DNA of 64,000 bases, from positions 1,022,127 to 1,086,126 of the forward strand of contig NZ_JBBUTH010000001.1 of the NCBI RefSeq assembly GCF_038066595.1, given 5' to 3'. Position numbers and translations under genes: made by a program. A model generated the notes under the pieces. That model had not been told where the DNA came from and did not search any database. It saw only the letters and a program-made list of their open reading frames with translations. Shown piece by piece: positions 34,836 to 42,368 of this stretch (its first letter is position 1; the number at the start of each line of letters is the position of its first letter). Source of the DNA: Pseudaquabacterium inlustre. GTDB lineage: Bacteria; Pseudomonadota; Gammaproteobacteria; Burkholderiales; Burkholderiaceae_C.

Positions 34836-36023
34836 ATGGGCAACGCCGTGTACGTGGTGGGCGTGGGCATGATCCCGTTCACCAAGCCGGGCGCCAGCGC
34901 GCCCTATCCGCAGATGGGCGCCGAGGCCGCGCGCCGCGCACTGGCCGATGCCGGCGTGCCCATCGAGCGCGTGGAGCAGGCCTACGTCGGCTATGTGTTC
35001 GGCGACTCGTGCGCCGGCCAGGCGGCGGTGTACGACGTGGGCCTGACCGGCGTGCCGGTGGTCAACGTCAACAACAACTGCGCCACCGGCTCCACCGCGC
35101 TGTTCCTGGCACGCCAGGCCGTGGCCTCGGGCGCCATCGAGTGTGCGCTGGCACTCGGCTTCGAGCAGATGGTGCCCGGCCCGCTGAAAGGCGCCTGGAC
35201 CGACCGGCCCAGCCCGCTGGCGCGCTTTCTGGACACCATGGCCGAAGACCAGGGCTACGACGAGGCCCTGCCCCGCGCGGCGCAGTTCTTCGGCGGCGCG
35301 GCGCGGGCCTACATGGCCGAGCATGGCATCGCCGCCAGCACCTTTGCGCGCATCTCGGTCAAGGCGCGCCAGCATGCGGCGCGCAACCCGCTGGCCGTGT
35401 TCCGCCAGACCGTCACGCTGGACGAGGTGATGGCCTCGCCGATGGTGTTCGATCCGCTCACGCGCCTGCAGTGCTGCCCGCCCACCTGCGGCGCTGCGGC
35501 GGCCATCGTCTGCAGCGAAGACTTCGCCCGCCGCCACGGCCTGGACCTGCGTGTGCGCATCGCCGCCCAGGCCATGACCACCGACACCGCCAGCACCTTT
35601 GCCAGCCACGACATGCGCAAGCTGGTGGGCGCCGACATGGCGGTGGCCGCATCGAAGAAGGTGTACGAGGCCGCGGGCGTCGGCCCCGAAGACATCGACG
35701 TGGTGGAACTGCACGACTGCTTCACCGCCAACGAGCTGGTGACCTACGAGGCCCTGGGCCTGACTGCACCGGGCACGGCCGAGAAGTTCATCCTCGACGG
35801 TGACAACACCTATGGCGGCCGGGTGGTGACCAACCCCTCGGGCGGCCTGCTCAGCAAGGGCCATCCGCTGGGCGCCACCGGCCTGGCGCAATGCGCCGAG
35901 CTGACCTGGCAGCTGCGCGGCCAGGCCGAACAACGCCAGGTGGAAGGTGCGCGACTGGCACTGCAGCACAACCTGGGCCTGGGCGGCGCCTGCGTCGTCA
36001 CCTTGTACGAACGGAGTCATTGA
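34836..36023 (+). CDS. SCP-x-type thiolase / lipid-transfer protein with active-site Cys
   Basis: A 395-residue thiolase-superfamily enzyme of the SCP-x/'lipid-transfer protein' branch. The nucleophilic cysteine is Cys82 in NVNNNCATGS, His293 lies in ELHDCFTANEL, and GHPLGATG (about 342-349) is the C-terminal active-site block, so it should be able to cleave or form beta-ketoacyl-CoA. It opens a compact operon (gaps of 1-14 bp or overlaps) running to 41847. A strong AAGGAGA ribosome-binding site lies 7 nt before the ATG. Probable role: thiolytic step of a side-chain or branched-chain acyl-CoA pathway. Confidence 0.88.
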   Translation: MGNAVYVVGVGMIPFTKPGASAPYPQMGAEAARRALADAGVPIERVEQAYVGYVFGDSCAGQAAVYDVGLTGVPVVNVNNNCATGSTALFLARQAVASGAIECALALGFEQMVPGPLKGAWTDRPSPLARFLDTMAEDQGYDEALPRAAQFFGGAARAYMAEHGIAASTFARISVKARQHAARNPLAVFRQTVTLDEVMASPMVFDPLTRLQCCPPTCGAAAAIVCSEDFARRHGLDLRVRIAAQAMTTDTASTFASHDMRKLVGADMAVAASKKVYEAAGVGPEDIDVVELHDCFTANELVTYEALGLTAPGTAEKFILDGDNTYGGRVVTNPSGGLLSKGHPLGATGLAQCAELTWQLRGQAEQRQVEGARLALQHNLGLGGACVVTLYERSH

Positions 36024-36024
36024 G

Positions 36025-36468
36025 ATGATGAACAAAGCCTACATCGGCCACGAGCTGCCGCCGTTCACGGTCGACGTCGAGAAAGGCCGGTTGAAGTTCT
36101 TCGCCAAGGCCATCGGCCAGACCGACCCGGTTTACACCGACGAAGACGCGGCCAAGGCGGCGGGCCACCCCGGCCTGCCGGTGCCGCCCACGTTCCTGTT
36201 CTGCCTGGAGATGGACGCGCCCAACCCTGGCGCCCTGCGTGACCTGCTGGACATCGACATCGCCAAGGTGCTGCACGGCGAACAGCGCTTCAAGTACCAC
36301 GGTGGCATCCATGCCGGCGACCGGCTGACCTTCCAGCAGCGCATTGCCGACATCTACGACAAGAAGGGCGGCGCGCTGGAGTTCGTGGTGCGCGAGACCC
36401 GCGTCACCAACCAGCGTGGCGAGCATGTGGCCGATCTGGTCGGCACCACCGTGGTGAGGAACGCCTGA
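36025..36468 (+). CDS. MaoC/FAS1-like hydratase subunit without catalytic motif
   Basis: A 147-residue hotdog protein of the FAS1-like dehydratase / MaoC N-terminal type (HadA- or ChsH-like): KAYIGHELPPFTVDVEKGRLKFFAKAIGQTDPVYTDEDAA. Where active hydratases carry DxNPIH it has DPVYTDE, so it is probably the structural or substrate-binding half of a heterodimer with the next gene product. ATG at 36025 follows the thiolase stop by 1 bp; an in-frame start 78 bp upstream inside the thiolase is unlikely. Coupled translation is likely. Confidence 0.83.
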   Translation: MMNKAYIGHELPPFTVDVEKGRLKFFAKAIGQTDPVYTDEDAAKAAGHPGLPVPPTFLFCLEMDAPNPGALRDLLDIDIAKVLHGEQRFKYHGGIHAGDRLTFQQRIADIYDKKGGALEFVVRETRVTNQRGEHVADLVGTTVVRNA

Positions 36469-36469
36469 G

Positions 36470-36886
36470 ATGAGCACCGTGAACCTGAACGACCTGAAGG
36501 TGGGCGACGCCCTGCCCGCCTTCACCACCGAGCCCGTCTCGCGCCTGACGCTGGCGCTGTACTGCGGCGCCTCGGGCGACCACAACCCCATCCACGTGGA
36601 CATCGACTTCGCCAAGCGCGCCGGCTACCCCGACGTGTTTGCCCACGGCATGCTGTCGATGGCCTACCTGAGCCGCCTGCTCACCAACTGGGTGCCCCAG
36701 CAGCGCCTGCGCGAGTACGGCGTGCGCTTCACCGCCATCACCCAGGTGGGCGATGCCATCACCTGCAGCGGCACCGTCACCGAGCTGTTCGAGCAAGCCG
36801 GCGAGTGCCGTGCGCGGCTGGAACTGAAGACCGTCAACCAGGCCGGCCAGGTGAAGCTGGTGGGTGATGCCGTCGTGGCGATCTGA
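36470..36886 (+). CDS. MaoC-like enoyl-CoA hydratase catalytic subunit
   Basis: A 138-residue hotdog hydratase with the complete R-hydratase motif SGDHNPIHVD, giving the catalytic Asp37 and His42, and the following DVFAHGMLSMAYLSRLL helix. It should hydrate enoyl-CoA to 3-hydroxyacyl-CoA together with the preceding subunit, in the manner of HadAB or ChsH1-ChsH2. Its start is 1 bp after the previous stop. Confidence 0.87.
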   Translation: MSTVNLNDLKVGDALPAFTTEPVSRLTLALYCGASGDHNPIHVDIDFAKRAGYPDVFAHGMLSMAYLSRLLTNWVPQQRLREYGVRFTAITQVGDAITCSGTVTELFEQAGECRARLELKTVNQAGQVKLVGDAVVAI

Positions 36887-36900
36887 ACGGGAATGACGAC

Positions 36901-38061
36901 ATGAGCACGATCACATCGCCCAAGCCCGAGTGGCTGACACCCGAACTGGAGATGCTGGCCGACACGGCCGCCAAGTTCGCCGAGAAGGAGATGCTGCCGC
37001 ACGACGCCCGCTGGCGTGCGCAAAAGCACGGCGACCGCGGCCTGTGGAACAAGGCCGGCGCGGCCGGCCTGCTGTGCGCCAGCATCCCCGAGGCATACGG
37101 CGGCGGCGGCGGTGACTTCCGCCACGACATGGTCATCCTGCAGACCTGGGCGCGGCAGATGGCCGGCGGCTTCAGCAACAGCGTGCACTCGGGCATCGTG
37201 GCCCAGTACCTGCTGCGTTACGGCACCGAGGCGCAGAAGCAGCACTACCTGCCGAAGATGGCCACCGGCGAATGCGTGGCCGCCATCGCGATGACCGAGC
37301 CCGGCGCCGGCACCGACCTGCAGGCCATCCGCACCCGCGCGGTCAAGGACGGCAGCGACTACGTCATCAACGGCAGCAAGATCTTCATCACCAACGGCTA
37401 CCACGCCGACCTGGTGGTGCTGGTGTGCCGCACGGGCGAAGAAAAGGGCGGCAAGGGTGTGAGCCTGGTGCTGGTGGACACCAGCACGCCGGGCTTTCGC
37501 CGCGGCAAGCTGCTGGACAAGGTGGGCCAGCACACGGTGGACACGGCCGAGCTGTTCTTCGAGGACATGCGCGTGCCGCAAAGCCAGCTGCTGGGCACGC
37601 AGGAGGGCCGCGGCTTCATCCAGCTGATGGAAGAGCTGCCGCGCGAGCGCCTGATCATCGCCGCCGGCGGCGTGGGCACCATGCAGCGCGCCATCGCCGA
37701 GACCGTGGCCTATGTGAAGCAGCGCAGCATCTTCGGCGAGACGCTGATGAGCATGCAGAACACGCGCTTCAAGCTGGCCGAGTGCCAGATGAAAGCCACC
37801 ATCGCCGAGAGCTTCGTCAACGACCTGGTGGCGCGCTCGCTGCGCGGCGAACTCGACCTGCCCACCTCGGCGATTGCCAAGTGCTGGGTGAGCGACGCCG
37901 TGTGCCAGATCGTCGACGAATGCGTGCAGCTGCACGGCGGCTACGGCTACATGATGGAGTACCCGATCGCGCGGCTGTACGCCGACACCCGCGTGGGCCG
38001 CATCTACGGCGGCAGCAACGAGGTGATGAAGGAACTGATCGCGCGAGCGATGGAGAAGTGA
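36901..38061 (+). CDS. Acyl-CoA dehydrogenase (first of the operon)
   Basis: A 386-residue FAD enzyme of the acyl-CoA dehydrogenase family: AIAMTEPGAGTDLQ (FAD and substrate motif), INGSKIFITNG, QRSIFGETLMSMQNTRFKLAE and LHGGYGYMMEYPIARLYADTRVGRIYGGSNEV. At the position where medium- and short-chain enzymes have the catalytic glutamate (YEG) it has glycine (Gly370), as in isovaleryl- and long-chain types, whose base lies elsewhere in the chain. It would introduce the alpha-beta double bond in the acyl-CoA. It lies 14 bp after the hydratase. Confidence 0.92.
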   Translation: MSTITSPKPEWLTPELEMLADTAAKFAEKEMLPHDARWRAQKHGDRGLWNKAGAAGLLCASIPEAYGGGGGDFRHDMVILQTWARQMAGGFSNSVHSGIVAQYLLRYGTEAQKQHYLPKMATGECVAAIAMTEPGAGTDLQAIRTRAVKDGSDYVINGSKIFITNGYHADLVVLVCRTGEEKGGKGVSLVLVDTSTPGFRRGKLLDKVGQHTVDTAELFFEDMRVPQSQLLGTQEGRGFIQLMEELPRERLIIAAGGVGTMQRAIAETVAYVKQRSIFGETLMSMQNTRFKLAECQMKATIAESFVNDLVARSLRGELDLPTSAIAKCWVSDAVCQIVDECVQLHGGYGYMMEYPIARLYADTRVGRIYGGSNEVMKELIARAMEK

Positions 38062-38066
38062 CGCGC

Positions 38067-39062
38067 ATGCCTATGCTCAAGATCCGATCGCGCCGACGCG
38101 CGCTGGCCGCCAGTCTGGCCGCCGCAGTGGCTTCCCTGGGCTTGGCGCCCATGGCGGCACAGGCCCAGGCCTGGCCCGCCAAGCCCATCAAGCTGGTGGT
38201 GCCCTATGCGCCCGGCGGCGCCACCGACATCCTGGCGCGCCTGGTGGCCACGCACCTGCAAACATCCCTCGGCCAGCCCGTGGTGGTGGAGAACAAGCCC
38301 GGCGCCGCCGGCGTGCTGGGCAACGACTTCGTGGCCAAATCGGCGCCCGATGGCTACACCGTGCTGCTGGGCATCACCGCCATCATCCAGAGTGCCACGC
38401 TGCTGAAGCTGCCTTACGACCCGTACAAGGACTTCATGCCGGTGTCCATGCTGGCCACCAGCACCAGCCTGTTGTCGGTGCCCAAGACGCTGCCGGTGAA
38501 GAACATTGCCGAGTTCGTGCAGCTGATCAAGAGCCAGCCGGGCAAGCACAGCTACGGCACCTATGGCGCGGGCAGCAGCTCGCACATCCAGGGTGAGGCG
38601 CTGAAGGCGCAGGCCGGGCTGGACCTGGTGCACGTGCCCTACAAGGGCGCGGCCCCCATGGTCAACGACCTGCTGGGCGGCCAGATCAGCGCCGCCTTCG
38701 TCGATGCCGGCACGGCCCGCGCGCATGTGGCGTCGGGCGCCTTCAAGGTGCTGGCCGTCACCGGCACCGAGCGGCTGAAGATGGCGCCCGATGCGCCGCT
38801 GCTGTCCGAGGCCGGCTATCGCCTGTTCGAGCCCAAGGGCTGGTTCGGCTTCTTCGTGCCGGCCGGCACACCCACGCTGGTGGTCAACAAGCTGTCGGGC
38901 GAGATCGCGCGCATCACGCGCCTGCCCGAGGTGAGCAAGCGCATCGATGACCTGGGCCAGGTGCCGGTGGGCAGCACGCCCGCCGCCTTTGCCGAGGTGA
39001 TCCGCAAGGACGGGCCGCTGTACGCCAAGCTCATCAAGGATCTGAACATCAAGCTGGACTGA
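38067..39062 (+). CDS. Bug-family (TctC) solute-binding receptor
   Basis: A 331-residue periplasmic receptor with a basic signal peptide (about 1-31, ending AQAQA) and the tripartite tricarboxylate receptor fold: AWPAKPIKLVVPYAPGGATDILAR, VVVENKPGAAGVLGNDFVAK, and HVPYKGAAPMVNDLLGGQI. Bug proteins bind carboxylates and related small acids. Its location inside an acyl-CoA operon, with no TctAB transporter nearby, suggests it delivers or senses the acid that enters the pathway. The ATG at 38067 is used; a second at 38073 is equally possible. Confidence 0.9.
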   Translation: MPMLKIRSRRRALAASLAAAVASLGLAPMAAQAQAWPAKPIKLVVPYAPGGATDILARLVATHLQTSLGQPVVVENKPGAAGVLGNDFVAKSAPDGYTVLLGITAIIQSATLLKLPYDPYKDFMPVSMLATSTSLLSVPKTLPVKNIAEFVQLIKSQPGKHSYGTYGAGSSSHIQGEALKAQAGLDLVHVPYKGAAPMVNDLLGGQISAAFVDAGTARAHVASGAFKVLAVTGTERLKMAPDAPLLSEAGYRLFEPKGWFGFFVPAGTPTLVVNKLSGEIARITRLPEVSKRIDDLGQVPVGSTPAAFAEVIRKDGPLYAKLIKDLNIKLD

Positions 39063-39066
39063 GACC

Positions 39067-39489
39067 ATGGCAGACGCAAACGAACCCACGGGCAACGCCC
39101 ACCAGGCCTACCAGCGCGCGCTGGACCAGGGCCGCTTCCTGATCCAGCGCTGCGGCGGCTGCGGCCAGGCCGTGTTCCAGCCGCGCGAGCTGTGCCCGCA
39201 CTGCGGCAGCGGCACGCTGGCCTTCGAGGCGCCGGCCGGCACCGGCACGGTCTACGCCACCACCGTGGTGCGGCGAAAGCCCGCCGAGGGCGGCGACTAC
39301 AACGTGGCGCTGATCGACCTGGACGAAGGCTGCCGCCTGATGAGCCGCGTGGAGGGCCTGCCCCCTCCCGAGGTGCGCATCGGCCAGCGCGTGAAGGCGC
39401 GCGTGCAGGTCAGCCAGTCGGGCAAGGGCCTGGTGCTGTTCGATCCCGTGGGCGACCCCATCGCCGCCACCGCAGCAGGAGCCGCCTGA
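39067..39489 (+). CDS. DUF35 OB-fold protein with zinc ribbon
   Basis: A 140-residue protein with an N-terminal helix, a zinc ribbon formed by Cys29, Cys32, Cys43 and Cys46 (CGGCGQAVFQPRELCPHCGS) and an OB-fold (GTVYATTVVRRKPAEGGDYNVALIDLDEG...RVKARV). DUF35 proteins pair with thiolase-like enzymes and are thought to bind acyl-CoA; in the actinobacterial steroid pathway a DUF35 domain is required by the aldolase Ltp2. Its stop overlaps the start of the next gene by 1 bp, strongly implying a complex with that product. Confidence 0.9.
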   Translation: MADANEPTGNAHQAYQRALDQGRFLIQRCGGCGQAVFQPRELCPHCGSGTLAFEAPAGTGTVYATTVVRRKPAEGGDYNVALIDLDEGCRLMSRVEGLPPPEVRIGQRVKARVQVSQSGKGLVLFDPVGDPIAATAAGAA

Positions 39490-40679
39490 TGCGCCCCGCC
39501 CGCACCCCTGACAACCGCGCGCTGCGCGGCCGCTGCGCCATTGCCGGCGTGGCCACCTTCGGCTGTGGCGAGGCCCATGGCCACGACGACATGTCGCTGC
39601 TGGCGAACGCCGCCCGCCTGGCCGTGGCCGATGCCGGCCTGACCATGGACGACATCGACGGCATCGCCACCTGCAGCGCCGGCGCCTCGATGTGGGTGAT
39701 GCCCGCCATCGAGCATCTGGGCATCAACGCCAACTACATCGACGGCACCATGCTGGGCGGCAGCAGCTTCATCGCCCACCTGCTGCCGGCCATCCGCGCA
39801 CTCGACAGCGGTCAGTGCAACGCCGTGCTGGTGTGCTATGGCAGTGCACAACGCACCAGCACGCTGAGCCGCAGCGCCATCGGCCAGGCCCGCCGCGCGC
39901 TGGACCCGCAGCCGTATGAGCAACCGTACGAGCCCTTCATGCCCGCCAGCGCCTATGCACTGGCCGCCTCGCGCCACATGCACCAGTACGGCACCACGCG
40001 GCGCCAGCTGGCTGAAGTTGCCGTGGCCGCACGCGCCTGGGCGCGGCTGAACCCAGAGGCCTTCACGCGCGACCCCTTGAGCATCGACGACGTGCTGAAC
40101 GCCCGCATGATCAGCGACCCGCTGACCGTGCGCGACTGCTGCCTGGTGACCGACGGCGGCGGCGCCCTGGTGCTGGTGCGCAGCGACCGCGCGAAAGACC
40201 TGCCGCACAAGCCGGTGCATGTGCTGGGCGCGGCCACCGCCTGCTGGAACCGCCAGATCAGCAGCATGCACGACCTGACCGTCACCTCGGCCAGCCAGTC
40301 GGGCGCGCAGGCCTATGCCATGGCCGGCCTGGCCGCGAAGGACATGGATGTGGTGGCGCTGTACGACGCGTTCACCATCAACACCATCCTGTTCCTGGAA
40401 GACCTGGGCTTTTGCGCCAAGGGCGAAGGCGGATCGTTTGTGGAAGGTGGCGCCATCGCCCCGGGCGGGCGGCTGGCGGTCAACACCAACGGTGGCGGCC
40501 TGAGCTGCGTGCACCCCGGCATGTACGGCATCTACACGCTGATCGAGGGCGTGCGCCAGTTGCGCGGCCAGGGCGGCGAGCGCCAGGTGGCGAACGCCAA
40601 GCTGGCGCTGTGCCACGGCAACGGCGGCACGCTGAGCAGCCAGGCCACGGCCATCCTCGGCACATCCGACACCTTGTGA
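39489..40679 (+). CDS. Thiolase-fold protein lacking the nucleophilic Cys; probable Ltp2-type aldolase
   Basis: A 396-residue member of the SCP-x/lipid-transfer thiolase branch: GRCAIAGVATFGCGEAHGHD, LLANAARLAVADAGLTMDDIDGI, CCLVTDGGGALVLVR, VVALYDAFTINTILFLEDLGFC and NTNGGGLSCVHPGMYGIY. Where the paired thiolase of this operon has NNNCATGS it reads DGTMLGGSS (85-93), so it cannot perform the normal thiolytic reaction. It is coupled to a DUF35 gene. Cysteine-less homologues with a DUF35 partner (Ltp2) catalyse retro-aldol cleavage of 3-hydroxyacyl-CoA side chains. The substrate here is unknown. ATG overlaps the DUF35 stop codon. Confidence 0.83.
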   Translation: MRPARTPDNRALRGRCAIAGVATFGCGEAHGHDDMSLLANAARLAVADAGLTMDDIDGIATCSAGASMWVMPAIEHLGINANYIDGTMLGGSSFIAHLLPAIRALDSGQCNAVLVCYGSAQRTSTLSRSAIGQARRALDPQPYEQPYEPFMPASAYALAASRHMHQYGTTRRQLAEVAVAARAWARLNPEAFTRDPLSIDDVLNARMISDPLTVRDCCLVTDGGGALVLVRSDRAKDLPHKPVHVLGAATACWNRQISSMHDLTVTSASQSGAQAYAMAGLAAKDMDVVALYDAFTINTILFLEDLGFCAKGEGGSFVEGGAIAPGGRLAVNTNGGGLSCVHPGMYGIYTLIEGVRQLRGQGGERQVANAKLALCHGNGGTLSSQATAILGTSDTL

Positions 40680-40686
40680 GCACGCC

Positions 40687-41847
40687 ATGATCCGCGACAC
40701 CGACACCCTGACCGCCCTGTGCGATGCCGTGCGCCGCTTTGTCCGCGAACGCCTGGTGCCCGCCGAACACGAGGTGGCCGAGACCGACCAGATCCCCGAA
40801 GACATCGTGCAGCAGATGCGCGAGCTGGGCCTGTTCGGGCTGACCATCCCCGAATCCTTCGGCGGCCTGGGGCTGACGATGGAAGAGGAAGTGCGCGTGC
40901 TGCTGGAGCTGTGCCAGACCTCGCCGGCCTTCCGCTCGGTGATCGGCACCACGGTGGGCATTGGCGCCATGGGCATCCTGATGGACGGCACCCAGGCGCA
41001 GAAGGACCAGTGGCTGCCCAAGATGGCCACCGGCGAGGTGATGGCCAGCTTTGCACTGACTGAGCCTGAGTCGGGCTCGGACGCCGCCTCGCTGCGCACC
41101 ACCGCGATCAAGGACGGCGACCACTACATCGTCAACGGCAGCAAGCGCTACATCACCAACGCGCCGCAAGCGGGGGTGTTCACGCTGATGGCGCGCACCA
41201 ACCCCGCTGACAAGGGCGCGGGTGGCGTGTCGGCCTTCATCGTGGACGCCAAGAGCCCCGGCATCTCGCTGGGCAAGCCCGACAAGAAGATGGGCCAGCG
41301 TGGCGCGCACACCTGCGACGTGGTGTTCGACAACGTGCGCGTGCCCGCTGCCAACCTGATTGGCGGCGTGGAAGGCCGCGGCTTCAAGACCGCGATGAAG
41401 GTGCTGGAGAAGGGCCGCATCCACATCGCCGCGGTGTGCGTGGGCGTGGCCCGCCGCATGCTGGACGATGCGCTGAAGTACGCGATGGAGCGGCAACAGT
41501 TCGGCCAGAAGATCGCCGAGTTCCAGCTGGTGCAGGCCCTGCTGGCCGACAGCCAGGCTGAGTTGTACGCGGCCGAGTGCATGACGCTGGACGCCGCCCG
41601 CAAGCGCGACGAAGGCCGTGACGTGGCCCTGGAAGCCAGCTGCTGCAAGATGTTCGCCAGCGAGATGTGCGGCCGCGTGGCCGACCGCGCGGTGCAGATC
41701 CTGGGCGGCGCCGGCTACATGAGCGAATACGGCATCGAGCGCTTCTACCGCGACGTGCGCATCTTCCGCATCTATGAAGGCACCACGCAGATCCAGCAGA
41801 TCGTGATTGCGCGGGCGATGGTGAAGGCGGCTGCGGCTTGTTCGTGA
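40687..41847 (+). CDS. Acyl-CoA dehydrogenase (last of the operon)
   Basis: A 386-residue FAD-dependent dehydrogenase with SFALTEPESGSDAAS, VNGSKRYITNAPQAG, RQQFGQKIAEFQLVQALLAD, QILGGAGYMSEYGIERFYRDVRIFRIYEGTTQIQQIVI. Glu364 in YEG is at the catalytic-base position of short- and medium-chain enzymes, unlike the other dehydrogenase of this operon, so the two probably act on different steps or substrates. The gene ends the operon; repeat copy C follows after 47 bp. Confidence 0.92.
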   Translation: MIRDTDTLTALCDAVRRFVRERLVPAEHEVAETDQIPEDIVQQMRELGLFGLTIPESFGGLGLTMEEEVRVLLELCQTSPAFRSVIGTTVGIGAMGILMDGTQAQKDQWLPKMATGEVMASFALTEPESGSDAASLRTTAIKDGDHYIVNGSKRYITNAPQAGVFTLMARTNPADKGAGGVSAFIVDAKSPGISLGKPDKKMGQRGAHTCDVVFDNVRVPAANLIGGVEGRGFKTAMKVLEKGRIHIAAVCVGVARRMLDDALKYAMERQQFGQKIAEFQLVQALLADSQAELYAAECMTLDAARKRDEGRDVALEASCCKMFASEMCGRVADRAVQILGGAGYMSEYGIERFYRDVRIFRIYEGTTQIQQIVIARAMVKAAAACS

Positions 41848-41894
41848 TTCGTTTCCCTCTTGGTTGTGCCGCTCGCTTGCTGTGATGGGCGCGT

Positions 41895-42033
41895 GGCCAA
41901 GGCCGCCGGGTAGCCGCCCGGCTCCATGTCCCCCGCCGGCGTGCTCCCGCACACCGGCTCCTCCTTTACTTACGCCGGGCGGCCACCCGACGTCCTCGTC
42001 CCGATGCACCGTGGCATGCCACCAGCCACATGC
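41895..42033 (-). ncRNA. Candidate structured RNA, copy C
   Basis: Minus-strand copy, 139 nt, of the module at 20296-20433. The variable stem reads GCCGGTGTGC with GCACGCCGGC around GGGA (9 of 10 pairs); the stem CGTCGGGT with GCCCGGCG around GGCC and the linker GTAAGTAAAGGAGGAGC are kept. Its 5' 40 nt match copy A closely. In the same orientation as copy B and, like it, preceded on its own strand by the palindromic element. It sits between convergent genes. Confidence 0.5.
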
Positions 42034-42077
42034 GACCACCGGGCGGTGGTGATCAGACCGCATGCGGAAACTGTGCC

Positions 42078-42318
42078 GCCAAGCCGTGCCCGGGTGTCCG
42101 GCGCAGCGAATCTGCGCTGGCGAGGAGCGCAGCGGGTGTGGCGGCGGGCGCAGCCCGCATCGACCTCTGACTCGCATCGCTTGTTCGAGCACAGTGAGCG
42201 CGAGCGAACGGCGCGAGTTGCGATGCGCCGCCACGCCTTCGAGCACTGCAGCGAAGTCCGATGCGCAGCATCGGACCAGCGCAGTTGAGCGGCGCCGGAC
42301 ACCCGGGCACGGCTTGGC
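42078..42318. repeat. 241-bp palindromic element, copy C
   Basis: Same element as 34441-34682, with identical perfect 27-bp terminal inverted repeats (42078-42104 and 42292-42318) and nearly identical interior, differing by scattered substitutions and one length change. The rest of the 521-bp gap 41848-42368 holds a short hairpin (ACCACC with GGTGGT near 42037-42051) and an AAGCCC tandem microrepeat at 42335-42357; no gene. Confidence 0.8.
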
Positions 42319-42368
42319 CCGCTCAACCCCCAGCAAGCCCAAGCCCAAGCCCAAGCCAAGAGAGCAAG

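Noticed and set aside
35947..36024. Upstream start for the first hotdog subunit inside the thiolase gene
   Set aside because: It would add 26 residues without family similarity and overlap the thiolase; the ATG at 36025 fits the domain start.
34290..42318. Classical composite transposon around the catabolic operon
   Set aside because: No transposase, integrase or target-site duplication seen; only the repeat arrangement supports mobility, so it is reported as a hypothesis only.
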